Assembly (NCBI GenBank): GCA_014218235.1
Contig: CM024758.1
Location: 73,542,206 to 73,606,205, forward strand
Direction: 5' to 3'
DNA: 64,000 nt
Origin: Colocasia esculenta
Lineage: Eukaryota; Streptophyta; Magnoliopsida; Alismatales; Araceae
Below are positions 25,901-40,900 of this stretch, piece by piece. The notes under the pieces are model-generated. The model was not told the origin of the DNA. It did no database searches and was given only the letters and a program-made list of their open reading frames with translations. Both the position numbers and the translations under genes were made by a program. Positions within the stretch are counted from its first letter, which is position 1; the number at the start of each line of letters is the position of its first letter.

Positions 25901-28900
25901 ATGCATCCTGGAAAAGCATGCACCAACGAATATCTTCATGTAAACATTCGTTGCTTCTTGTATAATCAGGAAATCCCAGAATTATGAAGAAGTTTTATGT
26001 TTGCATGGAACCTGAAATATATGCATAATAGTTGGCAACGGAATGCAGAATTGGCCAATCTGGATTGGGATCGGCTGATTCCCGATCGGATCGGCCATGG
26101 CCAATCCTAGCCGGAATTGGCCCGATCCGGATTGGGATAGGCCCTGGCAGATCCATGGGCCGATCCGATTCTATTTGCTATGATACTTGGAGCATATGAT
26201 TAAAGAGGAGGAAATGTTTGCACATTAAATCATATGCAGACACATAATTACAAATAAAGAATATAAAATTATATATGCACATATTTTTTTTTAAAAAAGT
26301 GGATAGTTCCACTAGAATATAAATGGAAAGGAGATAGAATGTACAAGTATAGGCTCAACAAAAGGCCCAAAAACCGCTCAGCCGCCTATACACTGCCATC
26401 CACCACCACAGGACAGCCTCTCTCTATCTCCCCAACAAATCAAAAAGAGTAGAATTTGATTGATTCACTTATATACACATATAAATAACATGTATACAAT
26501 ATATATGTGTAATCATATGTATACATATTACTTATGTAAATATATGTGTACATATATAATACATATCATATCAATTTACATATATATTAATATGTATATC
26601 CTTAAAAGTTAAAAACATATATCATATTAATTTGTAAACAGTAATACATTGTAATGTTATATATGTATTATAACATATATCTTATGTAATATGTATGTAT
26701 ATGACAATGAATGTATAAATATATATATGCATAATTGCATATTAAATATGTTATATAATATATACAATATATATATATATATTTATTTATATCATATGTC
26801 ATATATGTCTATATGTGTTTGTGGACATATCATCATCATTAGAGCCTTATCCCCTGCATAGCCTAGAGGTCACGGGTTCAAAATTGGAAACAGCATCTTG
26901 ACTTTCGCGATAATGCTGCATACATCGTCCCTTTCTAGACCCCGTGTTGGCGGGAGCCTCACTGGGTACGCCTTTGGTATACATACATATATATATATAT
27001 GTATTATATACTTTATTGGCAGAATCGGCCAAATCGGCCTGCAATCAGCTGATCTGCCCTGAGTCAGACTGATTCCGGCTGATCCAGGCAGAAGATAAAT
27101 GATTCAGGGGCTACCCCCAAAATTGGATTGCCCTAGGGTGATCCACTTTGGAGTCAGCCAAATGAGATCCAGATGGGTTGATTCTGCACACTATGTTTAG
27201 CATTGATCCATGATGAATCAAATCTCTATGTAACTGGTCTTATTCAATATATGTAGAGATCTACTCTGCCTATATTTCAACAGTTGAAAGCTTAAAGCTT
27301 GATGTTCCTATTTCTAATTTAGGAATTAGGATGGCTGGAATGCTGGATGTCTGCTGATCTGATTCACCAAATTCAGAGAAACCCCTGCCACCCCATGTTT
27401 GAGCCTGGGTGGTGGTCCTTCTTTCCTACAATTGCAATGAGGTTATAGCACTGGCTTGCTTATTGTGAGTAGTCTATTTGCCATGGGGAGAATTAGAAGT
27501 TGGAAATATATGGTCTCAATGTAGATAGTAGAGGCTAGAGCTACTTCCGATGTTAAAAAGGCAAACTTTAAACCTGGGAAGGAAGAATCCATAGTGAAGT
27601 GGCATTTCGAGTGAAGTGATCATTTTTCTGTCATTAATGGAAAACATAAGTGTTCTTTCTAGGAGGAGCTTTTGGAGTCTCTGCAGTTGTTAGTCACTAA
27701 AATGGGTTAAGGACAGGTTCTAATGTTCCAATGGCAGTATATCCAGCTAAGTTTTATTGTAAAACACATGTACAAGTTCTCCTGAGTGCATGTATGAAAT
27801 ATGGATTTGAACATGGCCATCCTCCAAGGTTAGGCAAAATTTGGTTGTAGGTCTATATAATATCCTGCTCAAGAATGGATGTGTATTCAATATGGTTACT
27901 CCTTGCTGTCTGAGTATCGGAGACAACTTGTACTTAATGGGACATGGTTGACATCTTTTGACTGATGGGGAGGTCTAGCTGATGATTCTTTGGTGTACAT
28001 TATGACCATATGGACTGCAAGGAAATGGATGTCTAAGGATTTTTTTTTTCAGGGACAAATAGTCTGTGGACCTGTGCCTTCTAGATTGAGGTTTACTTTT
28101 TTGGTGTTGGGTATCATGGGAATGGTTAGCAAAGACCATTGTTTTCTTATGTGCTGTGCCATGCAGGGTCATGCTGGTTTATAACAACATTTGCACAAAG
28201 GTGCTTTATACCTTTGTATGTTGAGTTGTTGGTGCTTGTAGACTTTAGCAACATTTACTGTTCATTATCTACAACTTCCTATTGAGATGCTCAGTCTCTC
28301 TTTGACTAGAACATACATGATAGTACGTAGTCCAACTCTCGACTATTTATCCTCTAACAGGTGGCCACTTTTAATTAAAGCTTTTCATTTTCTTTATGTA
28401 AAGAAATATATTTACATTTTTGACGATATATTTTCTTCTCCTGGTCTGCTACTTGAATTTGAAAACCCACCATTGTAATGCTCTGGCTAGCTGTCCCAAG
28501 AATTTAGAACACATCATGTAAGATGCGGTCTGCATATAAAAATTTCCGCAGTATGAAGTAGATTCCAGAAATTGCTCAAGTTTCATCTATTCACATACCT
28601 TTGGAAGTTGTCGTCAACAATCCAGTCACTACTATCTAATGCAATATCTATGATTTGTTTAAAAGCACTGTTAGGTGTATGATACCTCTTTTTGTCTTCT
28701 AGAGAAAGATGACAATATTTCAATGTTTTTGTCAATAATGGAATTCTTCATTTTCTTTGCATATAATTTTAATAAGCACTGTTTTGTTCTTCAGATTGGT
28801 CCTCTCAGGTGTTGGCCAGGTGGTTTATGTCTATCAAGATCAATTGGAGACATGGATGTGGGCGAGTTCATTGTTCCTGTTCCATATGTAAAGCAAGTGA

Positions 28901-31900
28901 AGGTATTGACTTAATACCATTTTTTTTCTATTTATCATTTTCTGGTGCAAATGCTCTGTGATTTGTCTCTTTTTATCCTCTAGAACTGACTTGTGTACTA
29001 CATCTTATGTTATCTTTTCTATTTCAGTAAACCAAAACATTTATTTAATGTGAAGCTTTTATGCAACATCAAAAGAGAGAAAGAAGGATGAGAAGGTATT
29101 GTCGCCTTTATGAATGCATGTGAGAGAGGAAGAGGAGATAGAGAGAGGTGGAGGAAGGGATAGAGAGCTTACCTAGTCACTGTTATTGTTGGGAGCAATA
29201 GTGGAGGATGTTGTTGCACAATGATGTTTTCATCATTCCTAGTATCCAATGCCATAGAGGCTGTTGTTTGTTGCCATCATTGTTGCTTCATTAGCTGGGA
29301 TTGGAATGGAGGTGGTGGATGAAAGAGAAAGTGAATGACACAAATGGCCAGAGGCTAGGGCTGCAAACGGGTCGAATTTGGAACCGGAAACACAGTTTCC
29401 GATATCGATAACCGAAATATAGTTCCAATTCCGATAAAATCGGAATGGTTAATTCCGATTCCGATCTGATTGTGAATATATTATTGGAACTGAAATTTCG
29501 ATAATCTAAGGTGTTTACTATGACATTGTCTTTTAGTTTATGGATAATTTATCGAATAACCGATACTTATTCTGATTAATTTCAATTTCAATCCGATAAC
29601 TTATCGGAATATCCGATACTGATAAACTATCAGTATCAATTTTCAATTCCGAAAATAATAATTTTTATTGGAATGGGGCAGGAATTTTGGAATTTCGAAT
29701 TCCGTTTGCAGTCCTACCAGAGGGTGAGTCTCGACCTAAAGCATGTGGCTATTGGGTAGTGAGCTCATGAGCGATTCCATGAACCATGAGCTCAATACTT
29801 AATACCCACATGCTTTAGCCAGATTGACTAATCCAACCTAAAACCGAAAGATCTGTCGATCTATGGCTGATCTAGTCGATCTGTGCTTTGAAGTTCAATT
29901 TTCAAAGGCGTCTGTCAGAATCGGCCTGGTATCGGACTAGATCAGCTATTCAGGTTGATCCGGAACTGATATGGCCGGATCTAGGGTACTTTAAGCACCC
30001 TCTTTCACTCTTGGCCAGATCCTCTTCATAGGTAGCCCCCGCCTCACGACAGTAGCCGCTTTTCTCTCCTTCTCCCCCATTACGATTGGATGTCGCAAAC
30101 ATCTTGCTCTTCTTCTTCTACTTTAAAGTTTGAAACCCTTACATCTCTCTCCTCTTTTTTGTTTATTATTATTATTTTTTAAAGTGGGTAGTACCACATA
30201 TATTATAAAAGAAATTAAGAATTTACATGTATAGGTGGGACCTAGTCTGTCTAAAAAGAAACATCCCTACCCCCCCCCCCCCCCCACCCCCAAAAAAAAA
30301 AAAAAAAAAAAAACCTATACATCAAAGCTCACACCAAGAGGGTGTGAAACAATCAACAGTCCAAACCCAAAAGTGTAGAAACTGAGGAATTCACATTAGC
30401 AATATTAATCGCCCATTCTTAATTCTACTTTAACAAACTATACTAGGGCTTCCTCAACTCATGACTCCCTTTTGAAGATCCATTGATTTTGCTCGCCCCA
30501 AAGCATCCATAAGGTGGCATGGTGAATCAACTACCACACCGTCCTATCCTATTGTAGGGCCACTACCTCCTCGCTCCTAGTAAAGTAATAAACATCATTC
30601 TATAGACTAATAGAGCATTTGGTCCTCCGAGCAATCTCCCTCACACCTCATAAGAAAAGGTTAAAAAAACCAACAAAAAGGTGATCGATGATCTCAGTTT
30701 ATCATTTTTTCATTTTTAAAATTGCAAAATGTGTAAGAATGAGGGTTTGAGTTGTACAGGGTCTCTGAATGCATTGGTGGAAAACAAGAGCAGAACAGGA
30801 TGCTCCTGAGTTTGATTTTTGAGATTGCTCATGGGCAAAAGGGGAATTAGATAGAGTGGAGGCTCGAGATCTAAAGCTTAGAGTTAGGCAGGATTCAATC
30901 CCCTAGTTATAGCCAACTATTAGAGAGAGATGGTGGCACTCTGCTTCTTTACTACAGACAACTAGACTGCCTATAAGCCACCCTACACTGAGAAGAGCTA
31001 TCACACAAAAAGAGGGGAGACAAGTTCCAAAGAAAAAGAAACTTACTTATATCAGACAGAAGAAGAGGAGAATCTTGACTTAAGTCACCACTGATAATGA
31101 CGATGAGACACTTCCACCTAAGTCTGATGCGCCACATGTATAACGACTAGTTCATAGTGATGATTCCACCCAAGTCCTTAATGATGATAATGATGATTAG
31201 GTAGCTGCTAGGCCACAGGAGTAGGAGCTTTTCATGGAGACACAGGATATATAGTGCTAGGATTTTCTTTGGCTATGGGCATTACTACAAGCTATGTGCC
31301 TGAAACAGAAAATCAAGGAGGTAAGAGGACAAGGACAAGGGGGATATGAAGGCCAACAACGTCAGGCAACCTATGATTAACCTTGGGAGCCACACTATAG
31401 TTCACGGTCTACATACACTCCTCCATTTCAGCCTCCCACTTTACCTTGCTCAGATATTAGTATTTTCCCTCTTGGAGCAAAAGGAGGATGGGCACCTTGG
31501 CCTTCACAAGAACAAGATACAAGTGAAGTATCTAGTTCATACAATCTGGTGAGAGCTCAAGCCAACATCATACAATCTAGTTCATACAAGTGAAGCATAC
31601 TAGAATTTGGTGCAATGTTTTATCCCAATCTGGTGAGAGCTCAAGCCAACATTATACACCAAGAGGGATTCAAAGAGCAATGCATGATGTAGCAAATCCC
31701 TCTTTGGTTATGGCTATGAGGCTATGCAAACCATCAAACATATGGACAATCAAAATCAAATGATGATGAGTCATCCCGGCCTGGATGGCAATATTATATT
31801 TTTGTTTTTATCATGCAAACTTAAAAAATTGAACATGAAGACTTGTTCATTTGATGTGTCACATTTGAGGTGTCATATTTGATGTTTCATCTTTGATGTT

Positions 31901-34900
31901 ATTATGATTATCATTCCTCTTTATGTTATTTGTTGTGTCCAATGTAATATGAATATATGTATGATTTATTTTATTGCAAATGTGAACTTCTTCAATTTTA
32001 CTTATATTCCTGCATTTTCTGATTTTTCCTAAAATTTCCGCATTTTTTTAGATTTTTCCTGATTTTCCACCATTTTTTTAAAATAAAAATAATTTTTTAA
32101 TCTAGAGGATCTAGGATCAGCCAGACCTTTGGCAGATTGGCCGATTTGATCTAGATCGACTGGTTTTCCCCTACGCCGGACTCGAACGGTGGAGAAGGGG
32201 CCCCACGAAAATCGGCTCGTAACCACCATAAGGGGCACGCACAGGACAGAGTTGCACTCGACGTCCAGGCTCACCGGCGGAATAGCTCAACGCCAATCAT
32301 CCAGACGGAGCCTTCACCTCGACGTCTGGTAAACGCAACACAACACGAGCATCGTAAAACTGATCACAAGCACAGACGGAGACGCTCTCAACGTCTTGCA
32401 CACCGCGCCCGGAGGAGGACACCACATGTCAACACCTCGCACAACGGAAAAGGGCTTAGCCTGCAGGGACCTACCTGTGGGGTTGGCGGCAACATCGATT
32501 GCCACCAACTCTGAGGTACACGACAACACCCTTGCCGTCTACAGAAAGTAGACGACAATATGTTGGCCGTTTACCCCATCTTGACGGCAAGGGATCTTGC
32601 CGCCAAGTTCCTCCCTGAAGAACTTGTCGTCAACCGATGTTGACGTTAAGTTCTTCAGCTTCCAGTAGCTGAAACGGCCCTAGGCCGTTCTCACGGGCGA
32701 TCCAACCCAAAAACCAACGGTTTGATGATGGGAAACGCTTTCCTTCATCACAAAACACCATTATAAAGCCGGAAAACAGCGATCCAACGCTTGGATCGGC
32801 GAATCTACCCCAAAACCCAGCATGGATAAATCCTCCCCGAAAACCACAATTTTCACACAAATCACACACAACAATCATGGCATTTCAACAATTGGGAGTT
32901 AAGGGGTCGAGTCCCTACCTTATAACGCAATAAAACTCCCAAAAGAAACTCGAATCTCGCCGATTACCTCAGAGCCCCACCGCGAGGACGATCCTTCAAA
33001 CCTCCGTTTCTCGCCCGATCCGCCGCCGCCACGAGCACCACAGCCTCCCCACGAGCTCCCGTCGGTCGCCGGAAGTAGTGGAGAAGGAGAGGGGTGAAGG
33101 TGGTGGGAAGGAGAGGAAGAGAAATGAGGGAGAAGGAGCCTCGGGTTGCCTTCTTAAAAACAGGCCCGGGCAGGTTGACATCAACATCTGTTGCCGTCAA
33201 CTTGCACCGACAAAACTTGACGTTAACATCGATTGCCGTCAAGTTCATGTACGGGAAAACTCTGGAGACTTCAGTAGACGTCAACATCGCTTGACGCCAA
33301 GACCCAGTAGACGACAGCACCCTTGCCGCCTACCTCACGGTTGACGTCAACCACCTTGACGTCAACCCACTGTTGACGTCATCCCCCTTGATGTCAACAG
33401 ACACTGTTCCAGAAGAAGGCCCATTAAGGGTCCAATAAGCCCCATGGCTTTACAGCCTCCCCCTTAAAAGAATTTCGTCCCCGAAATTCAAACAATGCAA
33501 GAGGAGAAGAACTCACCGAAGAGGTACGGAAACTGCTCGCACATCTCGTCCTCCTGCTCCCAGGTCGACTCGCCTCCTGAGTGCCACTGCCAAGCAACAC
33601 GAATCAGTGGAATCGCTTTGTTCCTCAGCCTTTGAACTTGACGATCCTCAATGTACGACGGATACTCTGGTACTGTCAATACTGGTGTCACCTCAGTCCA
33701 CTCTGTACTCAAGAGAACGTGCGATTCATCTGGAAGGTACCTCCGCAACATCGACACATGGAACACGTCGTGGACCGCTGCCAACTCTAGCGGAAGCTGA
33801 AGCCGATATGCCAAACCTCTGACACGCTCGGTAATAGTGAAGGGTCTGATATAACGGGGACTCAACTTCTCGTGCTACCGAGCCTCATCACCCCCTTCAT
33901 AGGGGACACTCTGACAAATACCTGGTCCCCAACCTGAAACTCAAGCAGTCGCCTGCGCTGATTAGCATAACTCTTTTGTCGGCTCTGAGCTGTCTGAAGC
34001 CTCTGTCTGTGCGTGACGGCCCTCGATACACCGGTACGGTCATACCGACCCACGTCGGTATAGCGAGTGCTGCCACAGTGGGACATTTACCCAAACGATA
34101 CAAACAGCTGAGATACACGCGAATATACAACAGAGTAGCGGAAGTAAAAGACCAATGTCTTCATTCATTCATCATCCACATTAAACATACATGCAGTTCG
34201 CATTAACATAAAAGAACTAAAAATCCACATGATTTAAATTGCTGAAATTAAATACAAATGTCCACACTTATACATCATTCTCATGATACTTCTAGTACAA
34301 TGTTCAAAATTACATACTATGAAATACACAATCTCAAAGAACTCCAAAACTAGCTAGTCTCCGCGCTCGGAGTCCGTCTCCACCGTCTCCTCAAGCGGTG
34401 TCGTGTCACCAACTATACCTGTACGCCGAAGCAAGGAGTGAGTCCAAGGACTCAGCAAGCAACACTACTCATGATATACACTTATAAGTCCTAGTGGTTT
34501 CTACATGCACATTACAATTAGCCACACATAGCATGTTAGTCATTTCAAGTTGTCAACCTATCATGAAAGTTCTACAATTTTATACATAACTCATGCTTTC
34601 AGATTTCTAAAATAAACTTCACCTATCACATGGTCTCTATTCAATTTACTCATGAAACTTTAATCTTTAAAGAATCAAAACATGAGAGCTATCAACATGA
34701 ACTTTTACATACATGGACGGGAAACACAACTAGCATGGATTTTACACATTTTTAAACACATACATGAACCTTTTCACATGCTTTAGGTTGCTGATTTCAT
34801 ATGGTTTCATGGCTGAAAACCTATGCATGAGAGCTACAACAATGCATAAAACATATCACATCAACAACCATTCATGCAGTCTTGTGCCCGTGTTCACTAA

Positions 34901-37900
34901 TTATCCCTAACATGGATTCTAAGCATCTTTGCACATTAAACATAATGATAATAACATGAATTTACTGAATTCACATGGTTTCAGATTTGTATCACATAGG
35001 TTTCAATAACACATTTCCACATCTTTAGTTTCACATTTTTATTTGCACAAGTTTTCTCTTTCACATGGTTCACTTTACACATACACATTCACATGTCACT
35101 TACACATTTACACATGGTCACATACACATTTCACATTACACTTTACACATTTTTAGGTGCCGTGACACATAGTCCAAACCACCAAAGAAGGACATATACA
35201 CATCACATTACACATAGACGCCATCTAGGCATTCCAATGGCGACTCTTGGACTGCGCAGACCGGGAGAACAAGTCTCCACCCTAACCAGTGGTACTTGTC
35301 CACCTCCAGGATTTCCCCCTAATGCCCTTAGGGTCACTTAACACATTGAACTTTCTCAGGGGGACTTTTCCCTGATACAGCTCCACTGCCCTCTACGGAA
35401 GCAGTGTCACATTGGCACAGTTACACATTTACACATTTACCGTTTTACACTTGGTTTTACACATAACACTTCATCTCATTCACTTTCTCACTCACATGAA
35501 TACCTCTGTTTTTCCTAACATGGTACTACAGAATTTCAAGGTTTAACACACAGTAAACACACTAATCATGCTGGGTTTAAACAAAATCTAATCACATTAC
35601 GATCATATGCACGAATTATCACATTTCACATGAAAACACATAACTTTTTATTTACTGATCCAAATGACCTGAAATTTTAACCACATACTGTTTTCGGGTT
35701 CAAGGTCATACCCTCAAATTTTCAGATTTTTCTGAGCTAATTAGAATTTACAGAAAATGAAACGCCTAATTAGCATGCTATTAACAACTTAAGTTAACAT
35801 GGGTCTAACACATTTTGCAAATTAGCCACTTGCTGTTTAAACATAAGCTATTAACATATGCATGAATTGAGAATACAAAATTTCCCTAATTCATACATCT
35901 ATGGATTGAACACTACAAATCATTCTTGCATGCTTTCATTTTATTCTACCGAATCGGATTTATTTGCACGTTACACTAGCATGGATAATTTACCAAATTT
36001 GCAAAACACATATATTGACCCACTGACTTTCATGATCAGACCAAAACCAAGGCCTTCATACAATTCTAATCATGAAAACTAATTTTGCAAGAATCAACAA
36101 TTCATGCTCACAAGTTTAAGGAATACCATTTCCACATTCACCATCACACCACATTCATCCACACACCACAATGCACAATATACATAGAGTATAAGGTTTA
36201 CCATATATCCTCATCACGTAAAACATACCGAAATTAATGTATAAGAGGGACAGAACAGCTCACTGTTCTGTCCAGAAGAACTCGGCGGCGGTCTCTGGCC
36301 GCTGACTCAGGGTCAGCGGCATGGTCGATGGACGCCAAGCTCATCACAGGCGTCCAGGGACCTTGCCGTCGAACCAGGTCTGTGCAGAAACACAGACCCG
36401 AGCTCTGAATCTTGGGTGAATAGGAGGGTCTAGGACTCGAGGAAAAATCCATAAAAATCACAAAACCAACCTAGACTCATAAGGGGACATCAGGGATAGG
36501 TCACTTGCCTTTCTAAAATTCCTCCAAGGGATTTATGGCTCGGTGAAGACCTCCTTGGGCAGTCCCAAGAAGTTGCAGAACCCCCTCCAAACGATCTCTC
36601 CTCCGGGCTCCTGGATGATCTCCACGCCGAGGGGATGTCGGGGAAGCCTTCCTCGTTGGTCCAGCAACCTCCTTGCAGCAGGGGGACGCCGGATCAAGGT
36701 CCAGGGATGTGGATTTTTGGGTGGCAAAATGGGTTTTCTCACAGCTTTTCTCTCTAGGGTTTTTCTCCTCTCTTGCAAGGGTGAAGGGAAGAGTGGGAGA
36801 GGCCAATTCGGGTTCAGGATTTAGGGGAGTCTCTCTCCCACTCACTAGGGTGATGGACACCCTCAGAGCCGTTGGGGGACATCCCCCAATGGTGGCCATA
36901 CCTTGCTTCAGAAGCTTGCAGCTCTGCTGCGCATGCAGGTCAGAGAAGTTGGCGTCCATATCGCTGGACGCCGGATGAGTGTTGGCGTCCATGTCTGGAC
37001 GCTGACACCTGCTAAACGGCCTGGGTTGACGCCAAGGTGGCCTTCGGCCAGAACCCTAAATTATGCAGAAAACCATGCATACCATGCATATATACATGCA
37101 ATATGTATACGGTATTGTATCCATACTATCATCATGCAATACATACATTATTTATGTTTAATATAAACACATGCACACGTAATTATACTAATTAATGCGT
37201 ACGTAAATATGTACATACATACACAACACAAATACATACACACATAAATGCAAATAATGCGACGGAAATTAGAGGGCCTTACACCCTCTCCCCCTTAAAG
37301 AAACTTCGTCCTCGAAGTTAGAACGACACTACTCAAACAAAAGGGGATACTTCTTCTTCATCGCATCCTCAAGCTCCCACGTAGCCTCCTCACGTGAGAA
37401 GTTCCGCCATAGAACTTTCACCGACGCGATACTCTTGTTCCGGAGATGCTGAACCTTCCGGTCAAGAATGGCTACTGGTTGCTCGACATACGAAAGATCT
37501 GGCTGGATCTCCACTGGCTCATGACTAATCACATGAGACGGATCTCGGACATACTTCCTGAGCATAGATACGTGGAATACAGGGTGAACGCTAGCCAAAG
37601 CTGGGGGTAAAGCTAGCTCGTACGCCACGTTGCCCAAACGTCTGAGAATCTCATATGGGCCAATGAACCTAGGGCTTAGCTTGCTATGCCTGCCAAATCT
37701 GACAACACCTCGAGTAGGCGATATCTTCAAGAAGACATGATCGCCAACCTCGAACTCCAAATCCTTTCTCCTGTTGTCGGCATAACTCTTCTGCCTATCC
37801 TGTGCCGCAACAAGCCTTTTCCTGATAAGCTGAATCTTATCCGAAGTTTCCTGAACTAACTCCGGTCCGATCAACTGCCTATCACCAGTCTCCTCCCAAC

Positions 37901-40900
37901 ATAAAGGAGATCTGCAGGGCCTACCATACAACGCCTCGAATGGAGCCATACCATACTAGCATGAAAGCTGTTGTTGTATGCGAACTCCACAAGAGGTAAA
38001 TGACGCTCCCAATCATCCTTCCAATCCAGAACACACGCTCTCAACATATCCTCGAGCGTCTGGATAGTCCTCTCGGACTGTCCATCGGTCTGGGGATGAA
38101 ACGCCGAACTGAGCTTAAGCTCCGAACCTAACGCATCCTGAAGACCCTTCCACAATCTCGAAGTAAATCTCGGATCTCGATCCGAAATGATCGACTTCGG
38201 CACACCATGCAATCTAATGATACCGCTAACATACAATCTAGCTAAACTCTCTACTGACTGCTTCTTCTTCATAGGCAAGAAATGAGCAGTCTTCGAGAAT
38301 CTATCTACAACTACCCAAATCGAGTCATTGCCCCTTCTAGATCGAGGCAAACCCGAACGAAATCCATAGTGACAGCTTCCCACTTCCATACGGGGATATC
38401 CATCCTCTGCATAAGGCCGGATGGTCGCTGCCGCTCGGCTTTCACCTGCTGACATACTAGACATCTAGACACATAATCCGCAACATCCTTCTTCATGCCG
38501 GACCACCAAAATGATCTCTTCAGGTCTTGATACATCTTAGTGTTACCCGGATGAATAGAGAATCGCGATCTATGAGCCTCCGCTAACACATGCTCACGGA
38601 CATCTACCACATCGGGGACACAAACACGGTGCTGAAATCTAATCACACCGTCCTCATCACGAGCAATGCCCGCCTTACCCACTAACTCTAACAATCTAGG
38701 ATCGGCTTTCTGCTGCTCAATCACCTCATCCAAGACTGAGGATCTAAGGGATAGCTGAGCTACAAAAGCCTGACACAACGATGGCTCTAACTCGGTCATA
38801 GAGCACGCTGCATCCTCCAACATCTTCCAATCCTGCTGGAGCGAAGACCTCTTTCTACTAAGAGCATCCGCTACGACGTTCGCCTTTCCAGGATGATACT
38901 GAAGGTCGAAGTCATAGTCCTTCAAGAACTCAATCCATCTTCTCTGCCTCAGGTTTAATTCCTTTTGGGAGAAAAGATACTTCAAGCTCTTGTGGTCGGT
39001 AAACACCTCAAATCTGACACCATAAAGATAGTGCCTCCAGATCTTTAGTGCATGAACCACAGCTGCGAGCTCCAAATCATGAGTCGGATAGTTCCTCTCA
39101 TGCTCCTTCAACTGACGAGAAGCATAAGCCACTACCCTCTCTTGCTGCATGAGCACACAGCCTAAACCAATCTGAGATGCATCCGTATAAATGGCAAAGC
39201 CCTCTAGACCACTGGCAATACCAATACCGGAGCAGAAGTAAGCTTAGCCTTCAATAGCTGAAAGCTACGCTCACATGCCTCAGACCATACGAACTTCTCA
39301 CCCTTTCTGGTCAGCTTTGTCAAAGGGGCGGCGATGGATGAGAAACCCTCAATGAATCGCCGATAATAACCAGCTAACCCAAGGAAACTACGAATCTCCG
39401 AAGGGGTCCTGGGAATCTCCCAATCCATAACTGCCTGGACTTTTGCTGGATCAACAGCTACACCAGCGCCGGAGATAACATGCCCGAGAAAATGAACCTC
39501 GCGCAACCAGAACTCGCACTTGCTGAACTTCGCATACAGCTTGTGCTCACGGAGAACCTCTAAGACTAACCTCAAATGCTGACGATGTGTGGCCTCATCC
39601 GGAGAATAGACCAACACGTCATCAATAAACACAACAACAAAGCTATCTAAATACGGACTAAACACCCGGTTCATGAGATCCATGAACGCTGCAGGGGCGT
39701 TGGTCAATCCGAAAGGAAGGACCAAAAACTCATAATGTCCATAACGGGTTCTAAATGCCGTCTTGGACACATCCTCACTCCTAATCCTCAACTGATGATA
39801 ACCAGATCGCAAGTCAATCTTGGAAAAGACTGATGCCTCTCGCAACTGGTCAAACAGATCATCAATCCGAGGTAAGGGATACCTGTTCTTCACAGTCACC
39901 TGGTTTAGCTTCCTATAATCAATGCACAACCGAAGTGACCCGTCTTTCTTCTTGACGAATAATACAGGTGCGCCCCAAGGGGAAACACTAGGGCGAATAA
40001 ATCCCTTATCGAGCAATTCTTGCAATTGCTTCCTCAACTCGGCTAATTCTGCAGGGGCCATCCGATATGGGGCCTTCGAGATAGGAGAGGTGCCTGGAAG
40101 CAACTCTATAGTGAACTCTATCTCCCTATCCGGTGGCAATCCAGACAAGTCATCGGGAAAGACATCTGGAAAGTCCTGCACCACATCGATCTCTGCAAGA
40201 GTCAGTGACGAACCAGCATCGGGTACTAGCATAACGCTGGCAAGAAATGCGTCACAACCCTTGTTCACCATGCGCATCGCCTTCATGGCAGAGATAACTA
40301 ACTTTCCCGCTAAGTTCTTTGGCAAGGGATGAGAGAACTCATCCTCACCAGGAATGCGGAAAACAATCTTCTTCCTACGACAATCCACTAACGCATAGTG
40401 CTCCTCTAGCCAATCCAGACCAAGGATACAATCATAGTCCTTCATCTTTAGCAAGAAGAAACACCCATCTAGGAATCTATCCTCAATGCACACAGGTAAC
40501 GACGGAATGCACTTCCTAGTCGATACCGTACCCGCAGGGGTGTGCACAGACAAAGGGACCTCTAACTCCTCAGACTCTATGCCTGACTCTAGGGCTAACT
40601 GCCTAGCGAACCGCTCGGAAATGAACGAGTGAGTAGCACCCGTATCAAACAAAACCCGAGCGTGCACACCGAAAAGTAAAACTGTACCTTCGGTGACATG
40701 CTCCGCCTGCTCGGCGTCCTCACGAGCTAACGCAAACACTCGAGCTGGGGCTCGAGGCCTTCCTGGTCGTCCTGTAGCTGGCGCGGCTGCCGCTACTGCT
40801 GGTACTGGCGCTCCACGCTGAGCTCCCTGCTGAAGTCTTGGGCAATCTTTGATCTTGTGGTCGCTGCTCCCACACTTTAAGCATCTACCCGCTACTAACC

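Larger units (their letters stand above)
22610..32621 (+). repeat. Second copy of 6464-22509, probable unmerged contig overlap
   Basis: Colinear with the first copy from the right LTR of the non-autonomous element to the truncated Ty3 LTR, minus the hAT and G-rich insertions. The first about 4.5 kb after the gap is peppered with single-base losses, many in short homopolymers. From about 27200 onward the copies are nearly identical for 2 kb. A local rearrangement with repeated CATACAATCTAGTTCATACA-type sequence lies at 31535-31615. Confidence 0.9.

Noticed and set aside
24624..28902. A true tandem duplication of PP2C exons 3-5
   Set aside because: The overlap ends precisely at a 100-N gap, the copies match in length after removing two insertions, and including the extra exons would shift the frame and duplicate catalytic motifs.
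35093..36992. Several open frames that recur at 43290-45181
   Set aside because: They lie in the two LTR copies of the younger Ty3 element; recurrence reflects LTR identity, not genes.
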